Assembly (NCBI GenBank): GCA_011319805.1
Contig: SJRY01000225.1
Span: 1 to 64,000, forward strand
Direction: 5' to 3'
Length of the DNA stretch: 64,000 nt
From: Macrocybe gigantea
Taxonomy: Eukaryota > Basidiomycota > Agaricomycetes > Agaricales > Callistosporiaceae
Shown: in pieces, positions 1 to 11,381 of the stretch
Numbering within the stretch: the stretch's first letter is position 1
How the letters are laid out: each line of letters starts with the position of its first letter
Notes under the pieces: generated by a model
What the model was told of the DNA's origin: nothing
The model's input: the letters and a program-made list of their open reading frames with translations, nothing else
The model's database searches: none
Program-made: the position numbers and the translations under genes

Positions 1-616
1 GTCACGCTTTATCAAAGACCTGATCAGCATTCGACGACAAGCAGTCGCCGACCCAGTGAATACTAGCATGAGCGATGAGAGCACCTGGCTCAGAGAAGTA
101 GATCACACATTGCAGTCCACACCATTCGCAGAGATAGTCCACGCCAACTGCAGAGACACTAGCAATTCAAATAAACGAAAGAGGGAGCGTACGCCTATAC
201 CAAGTAGCGACGAAGAAGAACAGGCATTCCTGAGAGAGTTTGCCTTCACCACCGCAGATGAACCCACTGAGATTTTCAGTGACGGAGCAGCACAACTCAT
301 TACAGGACTCTTACTAGAAGGAGAATATGGGATAAGCCTAGAAGAGCTGTGGTCAGACCAGAATCTTCCTGCCGAAGAAGAGGATGAACTGATCTGCAAG
401 AAAACAAGAGAGGAACGAACACAAGCCCGAAACTTCAGACAACAGCAGATTGAAAACTACAATCGCTGGGTACAAGAAGAGGACATACTAATACAGAGAG
501 GGCATGATGCACAGAGCATATGACAGAACCAATGAGAATGACACCAAAGTCAAGGACACACAGGAACAAAACTGCCGAACCCCTTCAGAGAACCAATCTG
601 CTGAAGCACTGCATAA
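1..616 (+). pseudogene. ORF0 of chromovirus copy A
   Basis: Leader-proximal reading frame found upstream of gag in every copy that reaches this region. It is hydrophilic, with a basic patch (NKRKRER) followed by an acidic stretch and a charged C-terminal helix (KKTREERTQARNF). It ends at TAA 614-616, which is followed in the same frame by the gag start at 635. Here the frame is broken by TGA at about 521-523 (CGA in copy G). No known domain is recognised. It could be an N-terminal extension of gag or a separate protein. This copy contains in-frame ATGs that arose by ACG to ATG change and are absent from other copies. Confidence 0.6.
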
Positions 617-634
617 GGAAAGAATCACACCACC

Positions 635-1775
635 ATGGCGAAAGTAAGCAACAGTGACTGGGATGAATACTATCAGTGGAGGAGCGAAAAGGATTACCAA
701 AGACAAACGGACTGACCGCTGCAGAGTGGGCTGATTTTGAACAAGCTTGTAGAATTGCAGGAGTCGACCTAGACTACTGGAAAGAACAGAGAGAAGAGCA
801 AAGACAGAAACAGCTCCAAGAACAGCAAGCCCAAGTACAAGCACAGCAGATCCAAGAACAACAGATCTAGAAACAGGAAAACCAAGACCAAGAGAACGAC
901 GAAGAAACCCCCAAAGGATGATGACAGAATACAAGGGAATCATCACCGACCCGAAATCCTTTACAGGAGATCGAATGTCCTTTGATATTTGGTGGAGGAA
1001 GATGAAACTTTACATAACCGCATATGGAGACCTCACGGATATACAGAAGATTGGAGCGGTCCTGTCTAGAATGACCGACAGACCCGGAGCCCACTGGGTG
1101 TCAAAGAAGATTGACACCACTACCAACCAAAGCACATGGGCTGACTTCATAACTGAGATAGAGACATGATTCAGCAACGTCATGTCACCATCACAAGCAG
1201 GAAGCAAACTATTCAATATCAGACAGGAAAACTGACCCATCAACGAATTTCTAGATGAATTCGTAGACCTCACAGGGAAAGCAGGAATGACAGGAACAGC
1301 CCCTCATTTCCTACTCGAGAAGAGCTTAAACCGAAGAACAGCAGAAGCTGTACACTCGATCTCCATGCTTCCAACAGATGGAGATGAATATATCAAGACA
1401 GTTTGAGCGATTGGACGAAACATTGATGAACACAGAAATGTGATGAGAGGAGAATTCACAAGCAATCAGCGCAAGACCGGAAATCCAAGCCGAGGAGCAG
1501 GACAGGCCATGGAAGTCGACAAAGTACGAAGCAACAACTGCTTCAACTGCAATAAACCAGGACACCTCTCACGAAACTGCCCAGAACCACGAAAAGGAGC
1601 AGCAAATGTCACATGTTTCAATTGTGGCTTAAAGGGACATTATGCACAGAACTGCAAGAAGAAGAAGAAAGGAAAATCCCGGGTCAGAGAAGTGAAAGAA
1701 GAAGAAGGAGAGGACAAAGAAGACAAGGATGAAGGAAGCTCTGACAAAGAGGGTTTTGCCGAAGGGTCTGACTAA
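635..1775 (+). pseudogene. gag: gag, copy A
   Basis: Nucleocapsid/capsid precursor. It begins ATGGCGAAAGTAAGC, where the other copies have GTG at the same site. The capsid part contains SFTGDRMSFDIWWRKMKL and a C-terminal LFNIRQ region. Two CCHC zinc knuckles follow ([14 protein letters not shown] and [14 protein letters not shown], about 1,534-1,660), then a lysine- and glutamate-rich tail. The reading frame is broken by a missing base near 680, TAG at about 868 and TGAs at about 1,168 and 1,405. The -1 slippery heptamer GGGTTTT lies at 1,751-1,757, 15 bases before the TAA at 1,773-1,775. Confidence 0.9.
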
Positions 1776-4631
1776 GAGGTGCTAAATCGTGACCCATACA
1801 ACTGAAACAGACTCGCTTCGATACCGGATGTAGATCATCCCATACTCTGAAATACACCATTCCCACCAAGTGATCTGAAGCACCAAGGAAAACCATCCAA
1901 GGGGACAAACCACCAAAGAGGAAAGAACTCGCAGTACTAGTGAGGATATGAACGCGAAAAGGAATCACAACGATAACACCGGAAGTCGATAGTGGAGTGG
2001 ATAGGACCTGCATCAACACTGTGATAGTAGTGAAAACAGGACTGAAGACACGACGAATCAAGAAGATTCCCATTATAAATGCAGACGGATCACCCAACCG
2101 CCAGAAAACAGCAGACCAAATAGTGGAGGTCTACATCGACATTAAAGGATACAAGGAGCACATGGAAGCCATCGTACTTAACATCAGAAAAACCGACATG
2201 CTACTAGGACATGACTGGCTTGTCTACCACAACCCAACAATCAAATGGAGGACAGGAGAAATTGTCTTCGACAGATGCCCTAAAACATGCAAAATAAACC
2301 ACCAGACGATTAAGATACAGAAGGTGGCTGAACCAGTGAAAACTACAGCCAGCGACAAGACAGGAACCCAGATACCCCCATATCTGATCAGATTCAGACA
2401 CCTCTTCAAGGAAAAGAACTTTGATCGCTTACCAGACTACAAAGAATGGGACCATGAAATAAACTTAACGAAGGATGCACCCAAAATGATACCAAGCAAG
2501 GTCTATCTGATGACACAGAAAGAACTAGAGGAACTAGATGCCTTCGTCGAAGAAGGATTATGAACAGGAAAAAATACGCCCATCGAAATCACCTTATGCA
2601 GCACCCTGCTTCTTTCGCAACAAGAAGGATGGAAGCAAACGACTCATCCAAGACTACCAGGAGATAAACAAATATATGGTCAAGGACAAGTTCCCACTAC
2701 CATGCATCAGCAAGCTCCTCGATATACTACAAGGAGCAAAGTACTTTAGCAAGATCGATATTATCTGGGGATACAATAACGTGCACATCCGGAAAGGGGA
2801 CAAATGGAAGGCAGCCTTCCTAATAGCAAGAGGACTTTTCGAACCGACAGTCATGTACTTTGGGCAGTGCAATGCACCAGGCACTTTTAGCCGAATGATG
2901 GCAAGCCTCTTCCAAGACCAAATACGAAGGAGAGTGTGCATAATCTATATGGACGACATCATAATCATCAGACAAACATGAGAGGAACTCCAAAAGAACA
3001 CTATAGAAGTCATGGAAATACTGAACAAGAACAACCTGTTCATCAAAGGACCGAAATGCATCTGGGAATCATCAAAAGTCCCAGTACTAGGATACATCAT
3101 AGGAGAAGGGAAGGTAGAAATGGAACCAGAAAAGATCACAGCTATACAATCCTGGCCAATTCCAAAGACGAAGAAAGAACTACAAAAGTTCTTGGGATTC
3201 ATGAACTTTTACCGACGATTCATCAAGGGATATGCAAAGGTTGCTAAACCCCTGATGGAGTTGACTGGAAACAAAGCATTCCAGTGGACAGACAAGCAAC
3301 AGGACGCTTTCAAAGAGCTGATCTGACATATAACCTCAGCACCCATTCTAGCACTACCACAAACAGAAGGAAAATTCTGAGTTGAAATGGATGCCTCAGG
3401 ATATGCCATCGGAGCAGTACTATCACAACAGCAGAACAGACTGTGGCATCCAATCGCCTTCATTTCAAGATGCATGACCACAGCAGAACAGAACTATGAA
3501 ATCTATGACAAAGAACTGCTCGCAATAATGGTAGCACTGAAGACATGGAGACAATACCTCCTAGAAGCTCGAGAGAAGTTTGAAATATTGACGGATCACA
3601 AGAACCTATCATACTTCCGAAAACTGCAGTGACTCAATTCGAGACAGATTGGCTGGTACCTGAAATTACAAGAATACGACTATGAACTATGACACATACC
3701 AGGAAAAGCAAACGGAAAAGCAGACGTCTTATCACGAATAGCAGGATATGAAGAAAACCTAGCAGAAAAGGATGACATACAAATGATCAAAGAAGCTGCA
3801 TTCATCCGACATCTGGAAGAGAATAATGAATGAGACTTCGAATTTATGATGTTTGAGGACGAACACCTACAAAAAGGGGGAGCAGAAAATAACGAAACAA
3901 TACAGACAAGGGGAATCATGATGATCGAATCCCAAGGATAGAACAAATTTGACAATGTGCACGAAGAGAAATGATCGTAACAATAGGACTGAAGGAAAAA
4001 CTGCACTGATTCACAGAGAAAGACCACATCGTATATGCAGGAGGGAAAATCTACATCCCCCCAGACAACAAACTAAAGGAAGACATCATGTTTGAACACC
4101 ATAACACTCCCATCGGAGGGCATCCAGGACAATATTGTATGCACGAACTCATAAACCGCACCTACTGGTGGCCATCAATGCTAACAGACATCAAAAAATA
4201 TGTTAATGGATGTGAAACATGTCAAAGAAACAAAATCATCCGACAAAAGAAACATGCACCACTACACCCACATGAGATTCCGCAACAACCATGGGAAGAT
4301 ATCGGAGTAGATCTTATAGGACTGCTATCCAACTTGAATGGCTTTAATGCTATCACTGCAGTCACAGACTGCCTGACCAAGATGATCCATCTGATTCCTA
4401 CAAACACTGAACTCACAGCAGAAGGCCTCACATGACTATATCAAGACAATGTGTGGCGACTTCATGGAATTCCACAAAAGATCATCAGCAACCGAGGACC
4501 CCAATTTGCAGTGCGATTCATGACAGCGCTTCTAAAACTGCTTGGAACAAAGCAAAACCTATCAACGGCCTATCATCCACAGACAGATGGACAGGCAGAG
4601 CGATCCCATCAGGAGATGGAAGCCTTCCTCC
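1751..4631 (+). pseudogene. pol: pol, copy A (protease-RT-RNase H-partial integrase)
   Basis: Lies in the -1 frame relative to gag. Protease active-site region about 1,990 (VDSG, here with V for the usual A), DMLLGHDWL about 2,200; RT with YMDD about 2,950; RNase H with DASGYAIGAVL about 3,390 and YDKELLAIM about 3,510; integrase zinc-binding HH-CC region 4,090-4,240 and D,D motifs, cut off shortly after the YHPQTDGQAERSHQE block. Interrupted by TGA at about 2,562, 2,980, 3,324, 3,378, 3,631, 3,690, 3,831 and 4,434, nearly all CGA in other copies. The chromodomain is missing because the copy ends at 4,631. Confidence 0.93.
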
Positions 4632-7411
4632 CTGACACTGGATGAACAGAAACAGTTGGATGCCTTTTTGGATGAAAATCTGAATACCAGATGAATCAGA
4701 CCATCAAAGTCACCAATGGCCTCACCTTTCTTCTTTGTGAAAAAGAAGGACAGATCCCTATGACCTATATAGGATTATCAGAAGTTAAATGACATGATGA
4801 TAAAGAACAAGTACCCGCTCCCCCTGATCCAAGAGTTAATCGACAAACTGAAGGGAGTGAAGTTCTTTACAAAGCTTGACATCCAATAGGGATACAACAA
4901 CGTCTGGATGAAAGAAGGTGACGAATGGAAAGCTGCATTTCGGACAAACTGGAGAATGTTTGAACCCCTGGTCATGTTCTTCAGACTGACAAATTCACTG
5001 GCTACTTTCCAAACCATGATGAACACAATTTTCAAAGATGAAATTGATCAGGGACACATAGTCATCTATATGGACAACATTCTCATCTTCAATAAAGATT
5101 TGAATGAACACAGATGACTTGTTCAACACATGCTGGAAAAGCTAAAGAACAATAAGCTTTACCTGAAACCTGAAAAATGCTCGTTTCATCAACTGGAAGT
5201 AGAGTACCTCAGAATGATCATCTCAGAAAATGGCATCAAAATGGATCCCATTAAAGTTGAAGGCATCAAAGGATGGCCGAAACCCACTTGTAAAAGGGAC
5301 ATCCAGCAATTTTTAGGCTTTTGCAATTTCTACTGTTGCTTCATCGAAGGGTTCACAAAGATCATGAAACCTTTGATGGAATTGACCGGAAAAGCCAACT
5401 GGATGTGGGGAAAGGCCCAAGATGATGCATTCAATGGACTGAAAAATCGGATGTGTTCAGCACTGATCATTGCAATGCCCTGAGATGATGGAAAGTTCCG
5501 AATGGAAGTCAACGCTTCAAATTACGCAATAGGAGGCATCCTTTCACAGGAATAATCTAATGGTACCTGGAGACTGGTGGCTTTCATGTCAAAGTCATTG
5601 AACCTGACAGAATGGAACTATGAGATCTATGATAAAGAAATGCTTGCGATTATGCCCAGACTCGAGGAATGGCACCAATACCTTTGCAGTGCTAAACAGA
5701 AATTCAAGATTTGGACAGACTATAAGAATCTCAAATATTTCCAGAAGCCAAAAGCTGAATCACTGGCAAGCTTGTTGGATCTCGGAACTCCAGGACTATG
5801 ACTTTGTTCTGGAACACAAACTAGAGAAGTCAATGACAAAGGCAGATAGTCTGTCGAGATGACTAGACTATGAGAAGGGGGAAAATGATAATGAGAACAT
5901 CATACTCCTGAAGCCAGAGATTTTCACCGGATCTTCATAGCAAAGATCACACCAACACCAGAATTTCAGGACATTTTGGACCAGATCAAATGGGCCTGGA
6001 AACAAAGAGAGTCTGAAGTTCAGAAATGTCTTGATGAAGGCAAACATAGCTGGGAAGAGAACGACTGAATCGTTACATGGCTAAAACGGTACTATGTCCC
6101 CAAAAGTCAAAAAATAAGGGAACAGATCATTGAAATCCATCATTCGGATCAGATCTCAGGACACCCAGGACAGATGAAGACACATGAGTTAATCATGCAC
6201 AATTTCTGGTGGCCCAAAATGATGAATGACATCAAGGCATATGTCAAAGGATGTGACAAATGCCAACAGATAAAGATCATCAGAGATCAGAAGCATGCCC
6301 CACTTCACCTGAATGAGGTACCAAAGAAACCATGGGAGATCATATCTGTAGACCTCATCAGCCCCTCTCCGAATCTCAAGGGTTCAATGGCATAATGGTG
6401 ACAGTAGATCAGTTCACAAAAGGAGCCAAATTCATACCAGTCAATATGGAAATCATAGCAGAAGAGGTTGCTTGTAATCTACATGACACCATATTCCTGA
6501 ACTATGGACTCCCAAAGAAAGTTATTAGTGATAGAGGACAACAATTCATCTCAACCTTTATGACAGACCTCTATACACTCTTGGGAATCAAAAGAGCCCC
6601 TTCAACACTGTATCATCCATAAACCAATGGACAAATGGAATGAGTAAATTAGGAACTTGAGCAATACCTGAAGCTCTTCATAAATCATCAGCAGACAGAC
6701 TGGGCAGACTGGCTACCAATGGCCAAATTTTCCTATAACAATTGAATTCACTTGGTGACCAGATACTCCCCATTTTACTTGAACTACGGGTGACATCCAT
6801 ATACTAGAAAGGAACCTCCAATGCATAATGCTAAGTCGCAGACTGCAGAGGAGTTCGCTGATATGATGAAGGAGATTTGGACCAAAGCTGAGACTTCTCT
6901 ATTAAAAGCTGCAGAGACAATGAAAAGAACTTATGACCGGAAACAGAAACCCACCTGAGAGTATCACGAGGGTGATCAAGTCTGGTTGGAAGGCACTAAC
7001 ATCACAACTGACTGACCAACTGATAAACTTAATGACAAATGGTTTGGTCCTTTCAAAGTCAAATGGCAAATTGGAGAATTAGCATATGGGCTCGAACTAC
7101 CAGAACACTGGAAGATTCACCCCATCTGAAATGAATCTGAGCTCACCCCATACATGGCACTGGCATTTCCACAACAGAAAGCAGTAATGATTCTGAAATG
7201 ACCTCCTCCCATCGTTGTGGAAGGAGAGAAACAATATGAGGTGAAAGCTGTAATAAATTTCTGATGGAACAGAGGAAAATTACAGTACAGAATATATTGG
7301 AAAGGGTACCCTATGGAGAATGCTACTTGGGAATCCACTGAAAATGTCAACAAAGATGTGCCAAACACAGTCATGAAATTTCATCATGAGAATCCTGAGG
7401 CACTATCCTAG
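4632..7411 (+). pseudogene. pol: pol of family B (RT, RNase H, integrase, chromodomain)
   Basis: RT: YMDN in place of YMDD at about 5,070-5,081 (VIYMDNILIF), with KLDIQ.GYNNV upstream. RNase H: NYEIYDKEMLAIM about 5,617. Integrase: HPGQ and HNFWWPKM about 6,160-6,215, CDKCQ about 6,253, VTVDQFTKGAKFIP about 6,400, ISDRGQQFISTFM about 6,520. Chromodomain near 7,270-7,350 with YRIYWKGYPMENATWE. About 25 in-frame stops interrupt it. The YMDN change alters a catalytic aspartate and fits a long-dead copy. Confidence 0.9.
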
Positions 7412-7509
7412 AGAGAGGACAATGTCAGCTACCACTGCGACCCACACTGAAGAAAGTTGTATGAACCTGCCTCCACCAAACCCAGTTACCGAAGGTCCTC
7501 TTCGACCAC

Positions 7510-7761
7510 ATGGCTAATAAAGTCTGGGTCTACCCATGAGGTTAGCAAATGAAAATGCTGCCAAAAAAGAAGACCCTTACCAGCTGGATAGCAGACCTGA
7601 AAGAAGTCAAAGACCATTTGGGCACAGCCTGGCAAGCGTGGCAGCAGCAATGGGATAAGAAAATTATAGGTGAGGACAAGTGCAAGCAAGACTAGGAGAA
7701 TGATGAGGAAGAAGAACATGATTGCAAGGACACAATCCTTAAAGGAGGGGTAATGTTATGA
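7510..7761 (+). pseudogene. Post-pol reading frame of family B
   Basis: Downstream of the chromodomain a frame of 84 codons runs from ATG at 7,510 into the LTR, with three internal stops near its start and middle (TGA, TAG, TAG). The sequence is tryptophan-rich (AWQAWQQQWDKK) and ends in an acidic run. Family A also carries a separate ORF between pol and the LTR. No homology is recognised, and the two products do not resemble each other by eye. It may be coding or simply the tail of pol. Confidence 0.35.
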
Positions 7762-8168
7762 TTTCTGGCTTATTGTTATCTTGATGACAGGCACATGACT
7801 CAAGAATCACATGATGAACATGTGATATGAAGCATGATGTAATAAATAGGATACAGTGCAACAACTCAAGACAACCCTATAACAATAACATGTCAGCACT
7901 GACCAGGGTGTAGGGTTATTACGCAGCATCTGCAGGACACCATGAGGAGCGCAGTCAAATCCTTACTCATTCTACTTAGGGTTGAGAGTTTCACACAACA
8001 TAAGGATAGCATAGTCATGGTCCATGCTCGGATACTGTAACATATAAATAGTTAAATTGTATATAGTAGAACTCAGCTTCGAGCTGGCTAGTAATAGCAT
8101 TCTTATCCCTGCCTCTCATCTCTAATCAGCTAAGAGTGACCTGCACACAGAATTAGTTTTGCATAGCA
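7754..8168 (+). repeat. LTR, family B (3' LTR)
   Basis: Begins TGTTATGATTTC directly after the polypurine tract and ends TTTTGCATAGCA, 415 bp, TG...CA ends. It contains a TATA-like ACATATAAATAG near 8,040. Related LTRs lie at 32,791-33,202 (- strand) and 52,699-53,036 (+ strand). Confidence 0.88.
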
Positions 8169-9286
8169 GACAACGAGTGGGCAACTGATCACCAAGGGTC
8201 TATGGCATGCACGTGTGAAAGTGCCTGCTCCAGCACTATATAGTTAATGATGTACTCAGATATTTCAAGGCCACTTGGCTCAGTAGTTTAATATTGGAAT
8301 CCTTCTCTAGCCTGGCACAACTGAGTTCAAATCCCCATAATGTTACTTTTTATAATTTAAATCATTTCTTCCCCAGTCTGTCTATTGTCCTGCTAAAGTT
8401 CTGCTGCAGTTCCTGTACACTCCTTCTTGTCCTTTCTCTTAGTTCCTTCTAATGTCCTTCTAGACTCCCACTGTAGTCCTTGTTCCTCTGGAGTCTTAAA
8501 GAACACCAGAGGCTTTGTTCTTACATTCCACTAGAGTTCTCCTGTAGTTCTTCTGTAGTTTCTGTTCAGCTGGATTCCCTCTGGACTCCTGCAGAATTGT
8601 TCTTCTAAAGTGCAATATTAGTTCAAAAGAACTGGTACTACACAAGGACTCCAGCAGAACTCCAGTGGGAAAATTCTGTTCTCAGTAAATTGAACAAATG
8701 GCTGAGACAGTTCTTCTGTAATCCCTCTAATCTCCTAGTGGAGTCCTCCTCCATTCCAGAAGGACTCCTCCTGGAATCCTTCTGGAATGGTGGGGGAGTG
8801 TAAAGGGCTCATTGAGTGAAGGAGACAATAACAAAAGAGGTCATGTATTGATCCTTTTTCTCATACAAAGATGGAAATCTTTGGTTCTCAAGTCAGGACT
8901 CTCCATGCTGAAGATTCTCAGTACAAGGCTGGTGCTGTACCAGTGGGATTTCAAAGTCTGCCAGTGCCAAGTGAGCCTTGTGAAATGAGAGAGCCTTGAG
9001 GCATGGACACTGTGCACTTGTTCAGGTTTGCATGGTATGCTCTGTCTCTTGTGAAGAGCAAGAGCACTGGCAGAACATAGTTTACATGAATTTGGTACTT
9101 TACTGGCTGTTCTAGAGCAGTATTTAGGAAAGAAAACACTGAGAATTGTACTAGAGCTTGTCTCTATGGAGTTACTTGCTCAGACTGGCAGAATGGAGGC
9201 CAAGTAATTAGAGTAATAAACAGTATTAGAAACAGCTCACAATAACGATTAGATCTGTAAAACAGAAGAATGTGATAGCTAGAAAG
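8169..9286. other. Non-coding stretch, tRNA-like scrap and hairpin
   Basis: No gene is seen. At about 8,270-8,343 the + strand has Pol III A-box-like (TGGCTCAGTAG) and B-box-like (GAGTTCAAATCCC) sequences, probably a SINE head, but no convincing cloverleaf. 8,380-8,790 is full of short degenerate CTCC/GGAGT words and ends in a perfect 14-bp inverted repeat. 8,800-9,286 shows nothing recognisable. Confidence 0.6.
8751..8790. repeat. Perfect hairpin, 14-bp stem
   Basis: CCATTCCAGAAGGA (8,751-8,764) and its exact reverse complement (8,777-8,790) flank a 12-nt spacer. It caps a 400-bp zone of related GGACTCC/CTGGAAT words. It may be the end of an unrecognised foldback element. Confidence 0.7.
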
Positions 9287-9499
9287 TGTTACGGACATCG
9301 CCTAAAGGACCATTCAATTTCTTATCTTATCTTTTCATATCCCTTATCTCCCCCATCATACTGTGCAGTGTGCAGCCATTGAGTCATTTCACTTCCCTAG
9401 TCATCCTGAGTCATCTCCTTCCAGTCTTACTCATCCACAGTCCACAGCATTGCACAGCCCATGATCCATGCTTGAGTACTATAACATATATAAGGACTC
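9287..9499 (+). repeat. Truncated family-A LTR
   Basis: First 213 bp of a + strand LTR (TGTTACGGACATCGCC...) up to ATAAGGACTC. The remaining ~107 bp are missing because copy C starts at exactly the next base, so copy C appears to have been inserted into this LTR. Confidence 0.9.
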
Positions 9500-9818
9500 T
9501 GTTAGGCTAGATGAATCTCAAAAGGACTTGGGCAGACTAAGTATGAGAGTGGTCTTGAGATGATGGCAAAAGGAATATTAAGCCTAGCACTAGTGGTATA
9601 TTTGGGAGTCCTTATATATATTACAGTACTCAAGCACGGACCATGGGCTGCACAATGCTGTGGACTGTGAATAAGCAAGACTGGAAGGAGATGACTCAGG
9701 ATGACTAGGAAAGTGAAATGACTCAATGGCTGTACACTGCACAGTGTGATGGGGGAGATAAGGGATATGAGAAGATAAGATAAGAAATTGAATAGTTCTT
9801 TGGGTGACGTCCATAACA
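9500..9818 (-). repeat. 3' LTR of copy C
   Basis: Reads TGTTAGGCTAGATGAATC at its left end and CATAACA at its right end on the + strand, the inverse of the + strand LTR ends. It is adjacent to the polypurine tract complement (CACCCTCTCTTTAG). Confidence 0.92.
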
Positions 9819-9855
9819 TCACCCTCTCTTTAGATTCATGTCCTTATAAAAAACC

Positions 9856-10255
9856 TTAGTCCAGCTGTCCCCATCCATTATTGCTCTCCCAGGTGGTTGT
9901 GGCACATGGGGCCCACATATGAATGAGTTACTTCATTATAAGCACAGATGTGATGGAGTGTGGTGGTGAGGAGTTTAAGTCACTGGTTTTCTATGTAAAG
10001 CATTTCTATTGCCTCATGAAGTGCAATGTGTTCTGCTGCTATGGGGCTGGTCCCATGAGGGGTTCACCCAGTCCAGAGGTGTGTGCAGACAGTCATAACA
10101 TAGAACATATATGTGCTGAGTGTGATGGCAAGGGGGTCCATGTAGTCACTACCATTGAGAATCCTTGCCAGATTCTCGAGGTCATTCTGGCAGTTGGGGG
10201 TAGGTGTGTGGCTATCATTACTGCTATCAATGCTGATGGGGGCATTAGTAGTCAT
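9856..10255 (-). pseudogene. ORF3, copy C
   Basis: Decayed copy of the post-pol ORF, starting ATG ACT ACT AAT and ending at the conserved ...GGACAGCTGGACTAA. Its length of 400 nt instead of 399 implies an indel. The start MTTNAPISIDSS and the segment DLENLARIL are kept. Confidence 0.75.
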
Positions 10256-11107
10256 GATGTGCAATTTTTAGTCTTCTTTCCTCTTGTCATGGTCTTTTTA
10301 TCCTGGTTTGCAGTCTTCTTTAGAAAGCAGTCTAGAGCTTGCTGTGCATTCCCCAGTTCCTTCTCTTTGATCTATATATTCTCCTTATGTCTGTATCCTT
10401 TCCATTTGACCAGGAATAGCATTCCCCTTCCTTATTTCTTCCTTTTTAGAATTTCTTCTATCTTGTACTCTTCTTCATCATTTATGATTTCAGAGGGTGG
10501 CAGCAATGGTCACTCTTGTATCTTGAAATGGGGTCCTTTGTAGAGTGTGAGTAGTATTTTATTAAACATAGAGTGTATCAGCTGCCATGATGCTGGAAGT
10601 TCCAGATGATATGCCAAGTCTCCTTTCTTTTTGATCACCTTGAATGGTCTATATCAGAGTGCTGATAATTTCTTTGATGGTCAATTGACTGTGATATTGG
10701 TGGCTTCAAGCCATACTCCATCCCCTTTCTTGTATTCATGGGCTGGTTTTCATCTTGCATTGTAGTTGGCTTTGGCTCATGTTTGTATATACTGCAGTAC
10801 AACATTTGCTTCTTTTCGTATCTGGTCTATTCTTTCAATGAAGTTCTTTGCTGCAGGATTGTTTCCTTCTATTGTTTATGGTTCTCCCTTCCAGGGATGC
10901 ATTCTATAGTTGAGGTAAAATGATGTCTTCTTCATTCGCTGGTGTGTTTTGTCATTGTACTAGTATTCTGCAATTGCTATCTACTCTGTCCAATCATCCT
11001 ATAGGTTGTTTGTAAAGCTTCAGAGGAAGGCTTCTGTTTTCTGATGGGATCACTCTGCCTGTCCATCTGTCTATAGATGGTATGCTGTTAATAGATTCTG
11101 CTTTGTT
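10253..11107 (-). pseudogene. pol: pol C-terminal fragment, copy C
   Basis: Translation of the - strand gives, with stops and shifts, the end of integrase and the chromodomain, homologous to 19,711-20,570 in the young copy. The pol stop TGA overlaps the ORF3 ATG as in the other copies. Confidence 0.85.
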
Positions 11108-11379
11108 ATAGGAATGATGCATTCCTTCACAGTAGACTAGAAGCATATGCAAGAAAGCAAGTATATTACTGCAAATGCTTGGCAGAGCAGTTTGCAGCAG
11201 GTTGGCTCCCATTTTTGATCACATCAAATATCAAACTGCAGTAGCATGATAAGTATGTGCATGTACTATATAAGAAGATTGATATCATTGCAGAAAATAA
11301 GGAGAAAGAGGATATTACAGATGAAGAAGATAATGATAGAGAAATAGCCATTATAGATTCTTTTGAATTGGATGATTAA
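11107..11379 (+). pseudogene. Unrecognised 91-codon coding scrap
   Basis: One frame runs 91 codons with a single TAG (11,242-11,244). It has a basic, Cys- and Tyr-rich first half (RKQVYYCKCLAEQF) and a strongly acidic C-terminus (EDITDEEDNDREIAIIDSF) ending at TAA 11,377-11,379. Composition and the acidic tail suggest the end of a real protein, perhaps a transposase, but I recognise no family. It begins exactly where copy C ends. Confidence 0.35.
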
Positions 11380-11381
11380 TT

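Larger units (their letters stand above)
1..4631 (+). mobile_element. Chromovirus family A, copy A (truncated, decayed)
   Basis: Ty3/gypsy retrotransposon remnant. The left end lies outside the window: base 1 corresponds to a point just after the primer binding site of the other copies. The right end breaks off inside integrase at about 4,631, where sequence of a different gypsy family begins with no LTR at the junction. Order: ORF0, gag with two CCHC knuckles, protease, RT, RNase H, integrase. Many in-frame TGA codons sit where copies F, G and the 19-25 kb copy have CGA, so the copy is old. It groups with copy G by shared ORF0 residues (EIFSDGAAQLIT, NLPAEEEDE). Confidence 0.95.
4632..8168 (+). 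mobile_element. Chromovirus family B, 3' half with 3' LTR
   Basis: A second gypsy family, clearly different in sequence from family A. It starts inside RT with no 5' part and runs through RNase H, integrase and chromodomain to a polypurine tract (AAAGGAGGGG, 7,741-7,750) and a 415-bp LTR. Abundant in-frame TGA/TAG/TAA codons show it is dead. The 5' boundary is a junction with copy A, without LTR or visible target duplication, so a deletion or recombination probably joined them. A gag fragment at 54.15-54.87 kb may belong to the same family. Confidence 0.92.
9500..11107 (-). mobile_element. Chromovirus family A, copy C (3' end only)
   Basis: Minus-strand remnant consisting of a 319-bp 3' LTR (9,500-9,818), polypurine tract, ORF3 and the C-terminal part of pol (chromodomain and end of integrase). 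It stops at about 11,107 in the block upstream of the integrase YHPQTDGQ motif, where unrelated sequence begins. Heavily decayed by C-to-T and G-to-A changes. Confidence 0.92.

Noticed and set aside
8270..8343. tRNA gene
   Set aside because: A- and B-box-like words are present, but acceptor and anticodon stems do not pair.
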